Shown here piece by piece: positions 43,144 to 50,914 of a stretch of DNA of 64,000 nucleotides. The notes under the pieces were generated by a model. That model was not told the DNA's origin. It ran no database searches and saw nothing but the letters and a program-made list of their open reading frames with translations. Each line of letters opens with the position of its first letter. Position 1 is the first letter of the stretch. Origin of the DNA: Pseudomonadota bacterium (GTDB taxonomy: Bacteria; Pseudomonadota; Alphaproteobacteria; Rhizobiales; Beijerinckiaceae); assembly GCA_023386155.1 (NCBI GenBank), contig JAEWKH010000025.1:40994-104993 (forward strand). Direction: 5' to 3'. The translations under genes were made by a program, and so were the position numbers.

Positions 43144-43267
43144 CGGGATCGCCAATCCCGGCTGCACACATCCATGATGGCTGTCGCTTACCTCCTTTTG
43201 TCATTTGAACGCCCCTCCCCGCCACTGCGACATTTCCCTGCCGCCGACCGCGCCGGCTCGGGCCTGG

Positions 43268-43555
43268 ATGGAGAGGACGTTGACCGCTGCTCATGACCTT
43301 GAAGAGATCGTCGATCTGTTCGCCATCGACAGGTCATCCGGGAGCGCCGGACTCATGCCGACCAAGATCGCGACCCTTCCCTTGCGGAAAGCGGTTGTCC
43401 TGGTGATCGAGGATTGGTCCGGCGACAAGTTCAGGCAGTTGAGCGCCGTCATTCACCGTCGCTCCGGTCCGGCCATCCGCAGCCTCGCCGACATCAAGAC
43501 GCTGTATGATTGCGCGGTTGCGGCTCCTCGATGCAGTGCCAAATGGGCCGGCTAG
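43268..43555 (+). CDS. Hypothetical protein, about 95 aa
   Basis: The frame MERTLTAAHDLEEIVDLFAIDRSS...VVLVIEDWSGDKFRQLSAVIHRRSG is well behaved, with alternating hydrophobic residues typical of a folded domain, but I recognise no family. The start is uncertain: TTG 43280 has GGAG upstream and ATG 43268 does not. The TAG stop falls at the edge of a truncated unit A repeat, so the original C-terminus may have differed. Confidence 0.55.
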   Translation: MERTLTAAHDLEEIVDLFAIDRSSGSAGLMPTKIATLPLRKAVVLVIEDWSGDKFRQLSAVIHRRSGPAIRSLADIKTLYDCAVAAPRCSAKWAG

Positions 43556-43566
43556 CGCATCGTGCG
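43555..43566. repeat. Truncated unit A remnant
   Basis: GCGCATCGTGCG is the left end of unit A; the rest is missing. A short GCGCC appears at 43594-43598. It sits between convergent genes and provides the last G of the upstream TAG stop. Confidence 0.5.
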
Positions 43567-43569
43567 CTT

Positions 43570-44079
43570 CTATTGCGTGCAACCAAGAGAACGCGCCAGT
43601 CGCCCGATTAACCGATCATAAGTCTGCTTGCCCTCGATCGGATAGGCCATCCAGATCTCATGGGTGGCATCGCAGCCCTCGACTACCTTCACATAAACGA
43701 CGTTGCGGCCCTTGATGCCGGAGGCGACAAGCCAATTCTTGCCCTGCGCCTTGTAAGTGACGTTCACTCCATCCTCTTGGAGTTGATTCAGCTTCCAAGT
43801 CTTGTAGCTGGCGAAATCCTCGGCGACCGTTGTGGCGCCATGGCTCCCGAACACGCGAAGCTCTGCACCATCCGCGGATTTGAAGATGCGCCCATCTCCA
43901 TTCACGGGCGGAGGATTGGCCATCTTGAAGGTACTGGGCACATCGACGGACGTACCGAAACGCGCATTGCGATAATGCCTCCAGGCGCCATCAATGCGTG
44001 TCAGTTCCTGTCCCAGGCTCATCGTAGGCAGAACGACGACACCTATCGCGGCAATGGTGGGGCGGACACGTGTGCGCAC
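43570..44079 (-). CDS. Exported protein of unknown function, about 169 aa
   Basis: The protein starts with GTG at 44079: MRTRVRPTIAAIGVVVLPTMSLGQE, a signal peptide. The mature part has WRHYRNARFGTSVDVPSTFKM, a pattern seen in short alphaproteobacterial exported proteins, then FGSHGATTVAEDFASYKTWKL and a single cysteine pair near the end (EGCDATHE, SLGCTQ). No function is known to me. It lies 9 bases downstream of the lipoprotein gene on the same strand, so they may be one message. Confidence 0.72.
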   Translation of the reverse strand: MRTRVRPTIAAIGVVVLPTMSLGQELTRIDGAWRHYRNARFGTSVDVPSTFKMANPPPVNGDGRIFKSADGAELRVFGSHGATTVAEDFASYKTWKLNQLQEDGVNVTYKAQGKNWLVASGIKGRNVVYVKVVEGCDATHEIWMAYPIEGKQTYDRLIGRLARSLGCTQ

Positions 44080-44088
44080 GCTACGGCC

Positions 44089-44478
44089 TTACGGCTTCAC
44101 CACCCGGTCGAGCCTGTTGTTCACGAAGAAGTAGAGTTCGCGGCCGCCGGGCTCGGAATAGAGCACCTGCACCTCGCGCTGTCCCTTGCCGCTCTCGCCC
44201 ACGAGCACATCCGTGGCGGGCTTGCCTTTCAGGCGCACGAGATCGCACTCCGTGATTCCGGGCTCGATGGCGGTTGCCGTACCAAAAGCCCTGACGGTGC
44301 AGCGCCCGTCCGGCCCGAGCACCGGCCCGTCGATGACGGGACCGAGCGACGCCGAGGGTGCCGGCGCGGGAGGCGCCGCCACGGCCGGAGCGGGCGGCGC
44401 GCTGCCCGTGCTGGTGCAGGCAGCCAGAACCAACGCCACGCAAGTGACGCCCGAGAGAACCTTCACACGCATCCTCAT
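44089..44478 (-). CDS. Lipoprotein with alanine/proline-rich linker
   Basis: This 129-residue protein has a lipobox, LVLAAC, after signal MRMRVKVLSGVTCVA. An Ala/Pro-rich linker follows, then a compact domain with GPDGRCTVRAFGTATAIEPGITECDLVRLKG, GKGQREVQVLYSEPGGRELYFFVNNRL. The pattern ECDLVRLKG...V....G.. resembles the SmpA/OmlA-type BamE fold, but I would not name it BamE. The ATG overlaps the stop of the upstream peptidase gene (TGATG). Confidence 0.75.
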   Translation of the reverse strand: MRMRVKVLSGVTCVALVLAACTSTGSAPPAPAVAAPPAPAPSASLGPVIDGPVLGPDGRCTVRAFGTATAIEPGITECDLVRLKGKPATDVLVGESGKGQREVQVLYSEPGGRELYFFVNNRLDRVVKP

Positions 44479-46052
44479 CAATCCCCTTTGTCGGCCGCCC
44501 TCGCCTGCATGGCCTGTTCGAAAAGCCGCTGCACGTCGGCCTTGAAGGCCTGCCGTGACGCCTGCCGCGAATAGAACATGTGGCCGCCTTCGTAAACACT
44601 CAAAGCCACGCGCTTTTCCGGGCCGAGGGCGGGAAGCTGGTTCAGGAGGAGCTGCGAGGCGAAGTACGGCGTCACCAGATCGGTGAAGCCATGCGTGACG
44701 AGCACGCGCAGCCGCCCGTCGAGCGCGAGGGCCTGCCGCAATTCATCGAGGTTTTCGGGCCCGTTGCGCCCGCCGCCCCAGCGCCACGCCCCGTTGACCG
44801 ATCCGTTCAGCAGGTTGTACCGCCCTTCCGCCTTGTAGTTGAGGGTTTGCGTCAGCAGATGGAGGATCGCGCTCGACAGGGGCGCCGTCATCCCGTCCAG
44901 CACAGGATCCTCGAAGCGGGAAGACTGGGACGTCGGGTTGGGGTCGGCGATCGCCACATTGGTGTCGTAGGCGCTGACGACCTCGGACGAGGAACGCCGC
45001 AGCTCTCTCTGGATCGTGCGCATGTCGATGCGTCCCGCAAGGCGGCGCGTCAGTTCGGGATCGAGACCGCTCAGTTCCGCCACGCGCTGGCTGATCCGGT
45101 CCACCGCTTCCTTGTCCTGCAGGCCTCGCATGAGATCGACGAGATACTCGCTCGACGCATAGGCCTCCGCCTCCTTGAGCGCATCCCGCGACACCGGTCC
45201 CGTGCGGGAGAGTCTCGCCGCCGCGACCGATGGGAGGAGCGCCGCGCTGGTCCAGGGAGCACCCGCGGTTCCCTGCTCGAGCCAGTCGAAGTCGAAGACC
45301 GGCGAGACGAGAATGAGGCCGCTGAAGCCGACGCCCTGATCGCTCTGCAGCTTCTGCGCCAGCAACGGCCCACGGAAGCCGCCATAGCTCTCGCCGGCGA
45401 AGAATTTCGGCGAGACAAGCCGGTTCTTCTCCTTCAGCCAGCGCGTGACGAACGCCGCGAGGCCGTCGATATCGCCCTGCACGGAATAGAACCGCTCCCG
45501 CGCCTGGTCGCCGCCGACCACGCGGCTGTAGCCGGTGCCGGGCGGATCGATGAAGACGAGATCCGTGAAATCGAGCCAGGTTTCCGCGTTGGGCACGAGG
45601 GTCGTCGGAGCCGAGGGGCTGATCGTGGGCCCGTCCATCGGCAGGAGCCAGGGGCCGAGCGCGAGAAGATGCAGATAGGCGGAGGAAGCCCCCGGACCGC
45701 CGTTCACCGCGAATGTGACGGGCCGCGTCGCCGGATCGGCATCGTCCCGCGTATAGGCGACGAACCCGATCTCGGCCTGGGGCGCCCCCTGCTGGTCCGT
45801 CAGGGTCAGATGTCCCGCGGTGGCGGTGAAGGACAGGGTCCGCCCTGGAAGCTGGAGGCTGTGCCGCGTCACCGATTCCGGCGGCAGGGCCTGCGTCTCC
45901 CTGGACTCAGGCCGCGACCGGCGCGCCTCCTGCGGCTGGCCCTGGGTCTGCTGCTCCCGATTGCCCGCCTGCTCCTGCGCTACGGCGCCGAGGGGCATCG
46001 CCAGGGACAGCGCAAGGGCGACTGAGAGGGGGAGACGGAGAGCTCGGGTCAT
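44478..46052 (-). CDS. Serine carboxypeptidase-like exported enzyme (peptidase family S10)
   Basis: This 524-residue exported protein has signal MTRALRLPLSVALALSLAMP ending VAQEQ, then a glutamine/arginine-rich linker. The alpha/beta-hydrolase triad matches family S10: Ser222 in GESYGG, Asp458 in HGFTDLVTP, and His491 in YEGGHMFYSR. NGGPGASSAY near residue 120 is the S10 oxyanion signature, and PPGTGYSR is also diagnostic. It would cleave C-terminal residues from peptides in the periplasm or outside. S10 enzymes are best known in eukaryotes but occur in several bacterial groups. Confidence 0.9.
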   Translation of the reverse strand: MTRALRLPLSVALALSLAMPLGAVAQEQAGNREQQTQGQPQEARRSRPESRETQALPPESVTRHSLQLPGRTLSFTATAGHLTLTDQQGAPQAEIGFVAYTRDDADPATRPVTFAVNGGPGASSAYLHLLALGPWLLPMDGPTISPSAPTTLVPNAETWLDFTDLVFIDPPGTGYSRVVGGDQARERFYSVQGDIDGLAAFVTRWLKEKNRLVSPKFFAGESYGGFRGPLLAQKLQSDQGVGFSGLILVSPVFDFDWLEQGTAGAPWTSAALLPSVAAARLSRTGPVSRDALKEAEAYASSEYLVDLMRGLQDKEAVDRISQRVAELSGLDPELTRRLAGRIDMRTIQRELRRSSSEVVSAYDTNVAIADPNPTSQSSRFEDPVLDGMTAPLSSAILHLLTQTLNYKAEGRYNLLNGSVNGAWRWGGGRNGPENLDELRQALALDGRLRVLVTHGFTDLVTPYFASQLLLNQLPALGPEKRVALSVYEGGHMFYSRQASRQAFKADVQRLFEQAMQARAADKGD

Positions 46053-46180
46053 CGGGGAATCCTTTCGGCCTTCCACAAACTGGACAGAATCCCTCCCTTT
46101 GCAAGTTCAGGGGCGATGAAGTCTTTGTGTTCGGTTGGTGTGCGGCTCTCCTCTTGAGAGGCTGGCCCATCAACCACAGA

Positions 46181-46291
46181 CCTCATCCTGAGGAGCCTGC
46201 ACAGCAGGCGTCTCGAAGGAGGATCCAGAGAGCACTGGAGACGCCCTGATCCTTCGAGACGGATTGCTCGCGCAATCCCCTCAGGATGAGG
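46181..46291. repeat. 111-bp inverted element (CCTCATCCTGAGG type)
   Basis: The ends CCTCATCCTGAGG (46181-46193) and CCTCAGGATGAGG (46279-46291) are perfect 13-bp inverted arms. Internal AGGCGTCTCGAAGGA and TCCTTCGAGACG halves make a long imperfect cruciform. This is the familiar CCTCATCCTGAGGAGC repeat scattered through many Hyphomicrobiales genomes (from memory). It lies between holC and the S10 gene, both on the minus strand. Confidence 0.85.
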
Positions 46292-46353
46292 GCTGCGGGG
46301 AGAACATCAATCGCAAACCAGCCTCATACAGTTGGGCCTGACGAGAACAATCC

Positions 46354-46806
46354 TCACGCCTTCCGCTGCCAGCGCCCGCGCTCGTCCTGCTGCCAGTAGG
46401 TCGCGTCGTGGCCGCCCTCCTTCACCGCGCGCCACTGGTCGCGGGCGAAGGCGAGGGCCTGGATGTCGTTGCCGTCGAAGAGGATCGCGAGGCGCTCGTA
46501 GGAGGCCATGTCGGCCGGCAGATCCGCGCCCTCCACGAGGAAGCGGATCGAGGCGCCGTTGGGGTTCTCGCCCGACAGGGTGATGAGAATCGGCTGGTCC
46601 GCCGCATGGGCCTCGCGATCCGTGCCGTGCGGCAGGAAGCTCTCGTCCGTGAATGTCCAAAGGTGATCGTCGAGCGCGGACATGCGCTCCTCCGTCGTCA
46701 CCTGCACCACCGCCCGCCAGCCCCGCTCCAGGGTCTTCTGCAGGAGCGTGGGCAGCACGGCTTCGAGCGGCTGATGCTGGAGATGATAGAAGAGGATCTC
46801 GGTCAT
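46354..46806 (-). CDS. holC: DNA polymerase III chi subunit
   Basis: This 150-residue protein starts MTEILFYHLQHQPLEAVLP and shows the HolC fold markers WTFTDESFLPHG near residue 50 and RLAILFDGNDIQAL near 105. Chi links the clamp loader to single-stranded DNA-binding protein. It starts 16 bases after the pepA stop on the same strand, the usual pepA-holC order in alphaproteobacteria. Length is normal. Confidence 0.93.
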   Translation of the reverse strand: MTEILFYHLQHQPLEAVLPTLLQKTLERGWRAVVQVTTEERMSALDDHLWTFTDESFLPHGTDREAHAADQPILITLSGENPNGASIRFLVEGADLPADMASYERLAILFDGNDIQALAFARDQWRAVKEGGHDATYWQQDERGRWQRKA

Positions 46807-46822
46807 GCCCGCATCGCCATTC

Positions 46823-48313
46823 TCAGGACTCGTAATGGTCGCGCACGAGGCGATCGAGTAGGCGCACGCCCCAGCCGGAGCTCCAGCCCTTGTTGATCTC
46901 GTTCTGCGGCGACCCCATGGCGGTGCCGGCGATGTCGAGATGCGCCCACGGCACGTCGTTGACGAAGCGCTGGAGCAGCGCCGCCGCCGTGCTCGATCCG
47001 CCGTGGCGGCCGGCCGAGTTCTTCATGTCGGCGAACTTGGACTCGATCATCTTGTCGAATTCCGGCCCCAGCGGCATGCGCCACACGCGCTCGCCCGTGG
47101 CCTTGCCGGCCGCCGTCAGGCGCTCCGCCAGCTCGTCGTCGTTCGAGAACAGGCCCGCATATTCCTGCGCCAGGGCGACGAGGATCGCGCCCGTCAGGGT
47201 CGCGAGATCGATCATGAACTTGGGCTTGAAGCGGTCCTGCACGTACCAGAGCACGTCCGCCAGCACGAGGCGCCCTTCCGCGTCCGTGTTGATGATCTCG
47301 ATGGTCTGGCCCGACATGGTCGTGACGATGTCGCCGGGGCGCTGGGCGTTCCCGTCGGGCATGTTCTCCACGAGTCCGATGGCGCCGATCACGTTCGCCT
47401 TCGCCTTGCGGCTCGCGAGCGCGTGCATGAGGCCGACCACGCAGGCCGCGCCCGCCATGTCGCCCTTCATGTCCTCCATGCCGGCGCCCGGCTTGATGGA
47501 GATGCCGCCGGAATCGAACACAACGCCCTTGCCGATGAAGGCGATGGGCCGGTCGCTGGCCTTGCCGCCGTTCCAACGCATGACGGCGACGCGGCCGCCG
47601 CGCACGGAGCCCTGCGCCACGCCGAGGAGCGCGTGCATGCCGAGCTTCCTCATCGCCCTGTCGTCGAGGATTTCCACCTCGACGCCGAGCTTGCTCAGGG
47701 ACTGGACACGGGCGGCGAATTCCTGGGGGCCGAGGACGTTCGGCGGCTCGTTGACGAGATCGCGGGCCATGATGACGCCCTGCTGGACGCCCTCGCGGGC
47801 CTTGTAGGTCTTCTTTGCCGCCGCGGGGTCCGCCACGCTGAGGACGAGCCGGCCGGGGGCCTTGGCGCCGTTGTCGTCCTTCTTGGTCTTGTAGCGGTCG
47901 AAGCTGTAGCGGCGCAGCTGGGCACCGAGCGCCACATCGGCCGCCGCGTCCGGCGCAACCTCGATCCCGGGCAGGTCGAGCACCACGGTGGCGGCCTTGC
48001 CGTTCACCTTGCCGGCGACCAGGCCGCCCAGCTGGACGAAGTCGACCTTCTCCCGGTCCTTCTCGCCGCCGACCCCGATCACGATCAGCCGATCGACCGG
48101 CAGGCCGGCGGGAACGACGATGGACATGGCGGATTTCGCCTTGCCCTTGAAACTCTCGGCCGCCGCAGCCTTGGCGATGAGATCGACGGCCTTGGCGCCC
48201 AGCTGCTTGGCGACGGCGGCCGTGGGCTTGAGGTTCTCGCCGACGAAGACGACGAGATCGCCGGATTCGGCCTTTCCATGGGCCTGGAAATCGATCTTGA
48301 AGCTATCGGCCAT
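46823..48313 (-). CDS. pepA: Leucyl aminopeptidase
   Basis: This 496-residue M17 family metallo-enzyme removes N-terminal residues from peptides. The catalytic C-terminal domain shows IGKGVVFDSGGISIKPGAGMEDMKGDM (key K, D, K residues) and NTDAEGRLVLADVL, the M17 signature with metal-binding aspartate and glutamate. The ATG at 48313 follows GAGGA; an upstream in-frame extension to 48493 is repeat-derived and rejected. It is the first gene of pepA-holC and is divergent from lptF. Confidence 0.95.
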   Translation of the reverse strand: MADSFKIDFQAHGKAESGDLVVFVGENLKPTAAVAKQLGAKAVDLIAKAAAAESFKGKAKSAMSIVVPAGLPVDRLIVIGVGGEKDREKVDFVQLGGLVAGKVNGKAATVVLDLPGIEVAPDAAADVALGAQLRRYSFDRYKTKKDDNGAKAPGRLVLSVADPAAAKKTYKAREGVQQGVIMARDLVNEPPNVLGPQEFAARVQSLSKLGVEVEILDDRAMRKLGMHALLGVAQGSVRGGRVAVMRWNGGKASDRPIAFIGKGVVFDSGGISIKPGAGMEDMKGDMAGAACVVGLMHALASRKAKANVIGAIGLVENMPDGNAQRPGDIVTTMSGQTIEIINTDAEGRLVLADVLWYVQDRFKPKFMIDLATLTGAILVALAQEYAGLFSNDDELAERLTAAGKATGERVWRMPLGPEFDKMIESKFADMKNSAGRHGGSSTAAALLQRFVNDVPWAHLDIAGTAMGSPQNEINKGWSSGWGVRLLDRLVRDHYES

Positions 48314-48398
48314 GAAATCCTCTTTGTTTTGATGCACATCCCGGTCTTCCGGACGGCTGCGACGCTGACGGTTGGGACATATATCATATGGCGGGCCG

Positions 48399-48509
48399 GC
48401 GCACCGTGCGGAAAGGTGGGCCCGGTTTTCCGCTTTGAACGATGCGCCAGTCAAGGTTAGGAGCATCGGATGGGTTCCAAAAGTGGTGTCCACTTTTGGG
48501 TCCGATGCT
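48399..48509. repeat. A unit plus B unit
   Basis: Unit A (48399-48447) has GCGCACCGTGCGG at left, one base different from the common GCGCATCGT. Unit B (48462-48509) reads AGCATCGGATGGGTTCC, then AAAAGTGGTGTCCACTTTT and CCGATGCT. The pair lies between divergent pepA and lptF, so promoters of both genes must work around it. Confidence 0.88.
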
Positions 48510-48627
48510 CAGGAACCGGGAAGCCGCCGTGAAATCGGCGCAATCTCGGGCTGTTGAAAACAGCCGTCTTGCCTGAGATCCTGTGACACGATACCCAGGG
48601 CTCCACCGCCCGGGGGCGAAGGGCTTT

Positions 48628-49788
48628 ATGACACTTCTCGAACGCTACATCCTCAAGAACACTTTCAGCGCCTTCGCCGCATGCCTCGTCGCCCTGACGG
48701 GCGTGATCTGGATCACGCAGGCCCTGCGCGAGCTCGACCTCCTGACCGGCAAGGGCCAGACCCTCGTGATCTTCCTTACGGTGACGGGACTGTCCCTGCC
48801 CGCCCTGATCAGCGTCATCGCGCCGGTCGCCCTGTTTCTCGCCACCCTCTACACGCTGAACAAGCTGAACGGCGATTCCGAGCTGATCGTCATGAGCGCG
48901 GGCGGCATGCCGCCGCAGCGCCTCCTGCGGCCCTTCCTGGTCCTGGCCGCCTTCGTCTGCGCCGTCGTGGCCATCATCTCGATCTATCTCATGCCGGCGA
49001 GCTTCCAGGAGATGCGCCAGCTCTTCACGAAGATCAGGGCCGATTTCGTCGGCACCATGGCCAAGGAAGGTCAGTTCATCACGCTGGATAGCGGAATCAC
49101 CTTCCATTACCGGGAGCGCTCGGGAGACTCTCTCCTCGGGATCTTCATGGAAGATCTCCGGGAGAAGGACAAGGCCATCGTCTACCTCGCCGAGCGCGGC
49201 CAGACCGTCGAACAGGGCGGAAACGCCTACCTGGTGCTCCAGAAGGGCAGCGTCCAGCGCAAGGAGCCCAACAGCCGCGACTCCTCGATCGTGGCCTTCG
49301 AGCGCTATGCGGTCGACCTGTCGGCCTTCAACAAGGAAGGCGGGGAGGTCATCTACAAGCCGCGCGAGCGGAGCACCACCCAGCTCCTCTTCCCGGACAA
49401 GAGCGAGCAGATCTACCAGGAGCAGCGCGGGCGCTTCCGGGCCGAGCTGCACGAACGCCTGTCGTCCTGGCTCTACCCGCTCGCCATGATGGTCATGGCC
49501 TTCGCCGCCCTGGGCGAGCCCCGGACGACCCGGCAGGGCCGAGGCCTTGCCATCGCGGGAGCGGTGGTGGCGATCGTCCTCCTGAGGATCCTCGGGTTCG
49601 CCGCGTCGAGCGCCGTCGCGCGCACGCCGTTGGCGGTGATCGCGATCTACGGGGTGCCGCTGACAGGCATTCTCGTCAGCCTGCTGCTCATCTTCAAGGG
49701 GCCGGCCATGCGGTCCGCGCAGGCGAAGCTCGGCGCAGCGATCCGCAACCTGCTCCCGTCGCGTTCACCCGCTCCCCGGAAGGCCTGA
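48628..49788 (+). CDS. lptF: LPS export ABC permease LptF
   Basis: This 386-residue inner-membrane protein starts MTLLERYILKNTFSAFAACL. Three helices lie before and three after a large periplasmic jellyroll-like domain of about residues 120-300, the YjgP/YjgQ family pattern. With LptG and LptB (not in this window) it extracts lipopolysaccharide from the inner membrane. It is two bases from lptG. An upstream ATG at 48583 would add 15 residues and is less likely. Confidence 0.94.
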   Translation: MTLLERYILKNTFSAFAACLVALTGVIWITQALRELDLLTGKGQTLVIFLTVTGLSLPALISVIAPVALFLATLYTLNKLNGDSELIVMSAGGMPPQRLLRPFLVLAAFVCAVVAIISIYLMPASFQEMRQLFTKIRADFVGTMAKEGQFITLDSGITFHYRERSGDSLLGIFMEDLREKDKAIVYLAERGQTVEQGGNAYLVLQKGSVQRKEPNSRDSSIVAFERYAVDLSAFNKEGGEVIYKPRERSTTQLLFPDKSEQIYQEQRGRFRAELHERLSSWLYPLAMMVMAFAALGEPRTTRQGRGLAIAGAVVAIVLLRILGFAASSAVARTPLAVIAIYGVPLTGILVSLLLIFKGPAMRSAQAKLGAAIRNLLPSRSPAPRKA

Positions 49789-49790
49789 CC

Positions 49791-50876
49791 ATGCTGATCG
49801 GCCGCACCCTCGGGTTCTATTTCTCGCGACAGTTCCTCAAGACCATTTTCCTCGTCTTCGCGACCGTCTTCACCCTCGTCTATACCCTGGACTTCGTGGA
49901 GCTCATGCGCCGGGCGGGCGATGCTCCGGCCGCGACGACCGGGGCGATCGCCCAGCTCGCCCTGTTCCGCACGCCGGCCATCGCCGAGCAGGTCATGCCC
50001 TTCGCGGTGCTGTTCGGCAGCATGGCCGCCCTCCTCCAGCTCAGCCGCAAGCTCGAGCTGGTGGTGGCGCGGGCGGCCGGGATTTCCGCGTGGCAGTTCC
50101 TGCAGCCCGGACTCCTGATCGCCCTCCTGCTCGGCATCGGGTCCGTCACCGTCTACAACCCGGTTTCGGCGATCCTCAAGCAGCGGGGCTCCGCCCTGGA
50201 GACACAGATTTTCTCCCGCGCCGTCCAGCCGCGGGAAAAGCCGATCTGGATCCGCCAGAGGAGCCAGGACGGGCAGGCCATCCTCCGCGGCGACGGCTCG
50301 GATGCCGATACGGCAACTCTCTTTGGGGTCACGGTCTATGCCTTCGACCAGGCGGGTGTCTTCACCCACCGGGTCGAGGCCAAGGAGGCGACCCTGCACG
50401 AGGGTTTCTGGGAGCTGAAGGACGCCCGAATCCTTTCGGCCACCGAGGAGCCGGAGACCCATGACCGCTACCTGATCGCGTCGAATCTCGAGCCCTCGCA
50501 GGTTCGACAGAGCTTCATCGAACCCGACGCGGTCCCCTTCTGGGACCTCAAGGGCACCATCGACCGCATGGAGAGGGCGGATATCAACACCACGGCCTAC
50601 CAGCTCCATTACGACCTCCTTCTGGCCCGGCCCCTGCTGTTCATCGCCATGGTCTTCGTGGCCGCATCCGTATCGTTAAGATTCTTTCGATTTGGCGGTG
50701 TAGCGATGATGGTTCTGGGTGGCGTCGCGGCCGGCTTCGTGCTTTATGTCGCCACGGAGCTTATGGCGGAGCTTGGCGCCTCCGGAATCATCAGCTCCCT
50801 TGTTGCAGCCTGGTTCCCGGCTGTAGTAGGCAGTCTGCTAGGGACCTTGGCGTTATTGCACCAAGAGGACGGCTGA
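49791..50876 (+). CDS. lptG: LPS export ABC permease LptG
   Basis: This 361-residue protein starts MLIGRTLGFYFSRQFLKTIFL and has the six-helix plus periplasmic domain layout of LptG. It ends with TLALLHQEDG. Start is 3 bases after the lptF stop. It pairs with LptF in the LptB2FG transporter. The next gene, lptD, begins 38 bases later, so the three outer-membrane-directed genes form a unit. Confidence 0.94.
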   Translation: MLIGRTLGFYFSRQFLKTIFLVFATVFTLVYTLDFVELMRRAGDAPAATTGAIAQLALFRTPAIAEQVMPFAVLFGSMAALLQLSRKLELVVARAAGISAWQFLQPGLLIALLLGIGSVTVYNPVSAILKQRGSALETQIFSRAVQPREKPIWIRQRSQDGQAILRGDGSDADTATLFGVTVYAFDQAGVFTHRVEAKEATLHEGFWELKDARILSATEEPETHDRYLIASNLEPSQVRQSFIEPDAVPFWDLKGTIDRMERADINTTAYQLHYDLLLARPLLFIAMVFVAASVSLRFFRFGGVAMMVLGGVAAGFVLYVATELMAELGASGIISSLVAAWFPAVVGSLLGTLALLHQEDG

Positions 50877-50914
50877 CCGGCCTCGATAAGAAGAACGTGC
50901 GTGAAGGAGTGGGG

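Noticed and set aside
42655..43167. Minus-strand frame of 170 codons
   Set aside because: It lies opposite small plus-strand frames with better ribosome-binding sites and shows no domain or start signal.
48314..48493. N-terminal extension of PepA to an upstream ATG
   Set aside because: Sixty extra residues would be encoded by A and B repeats; the ATG at 48313 has GAGGA and fits PepA length.
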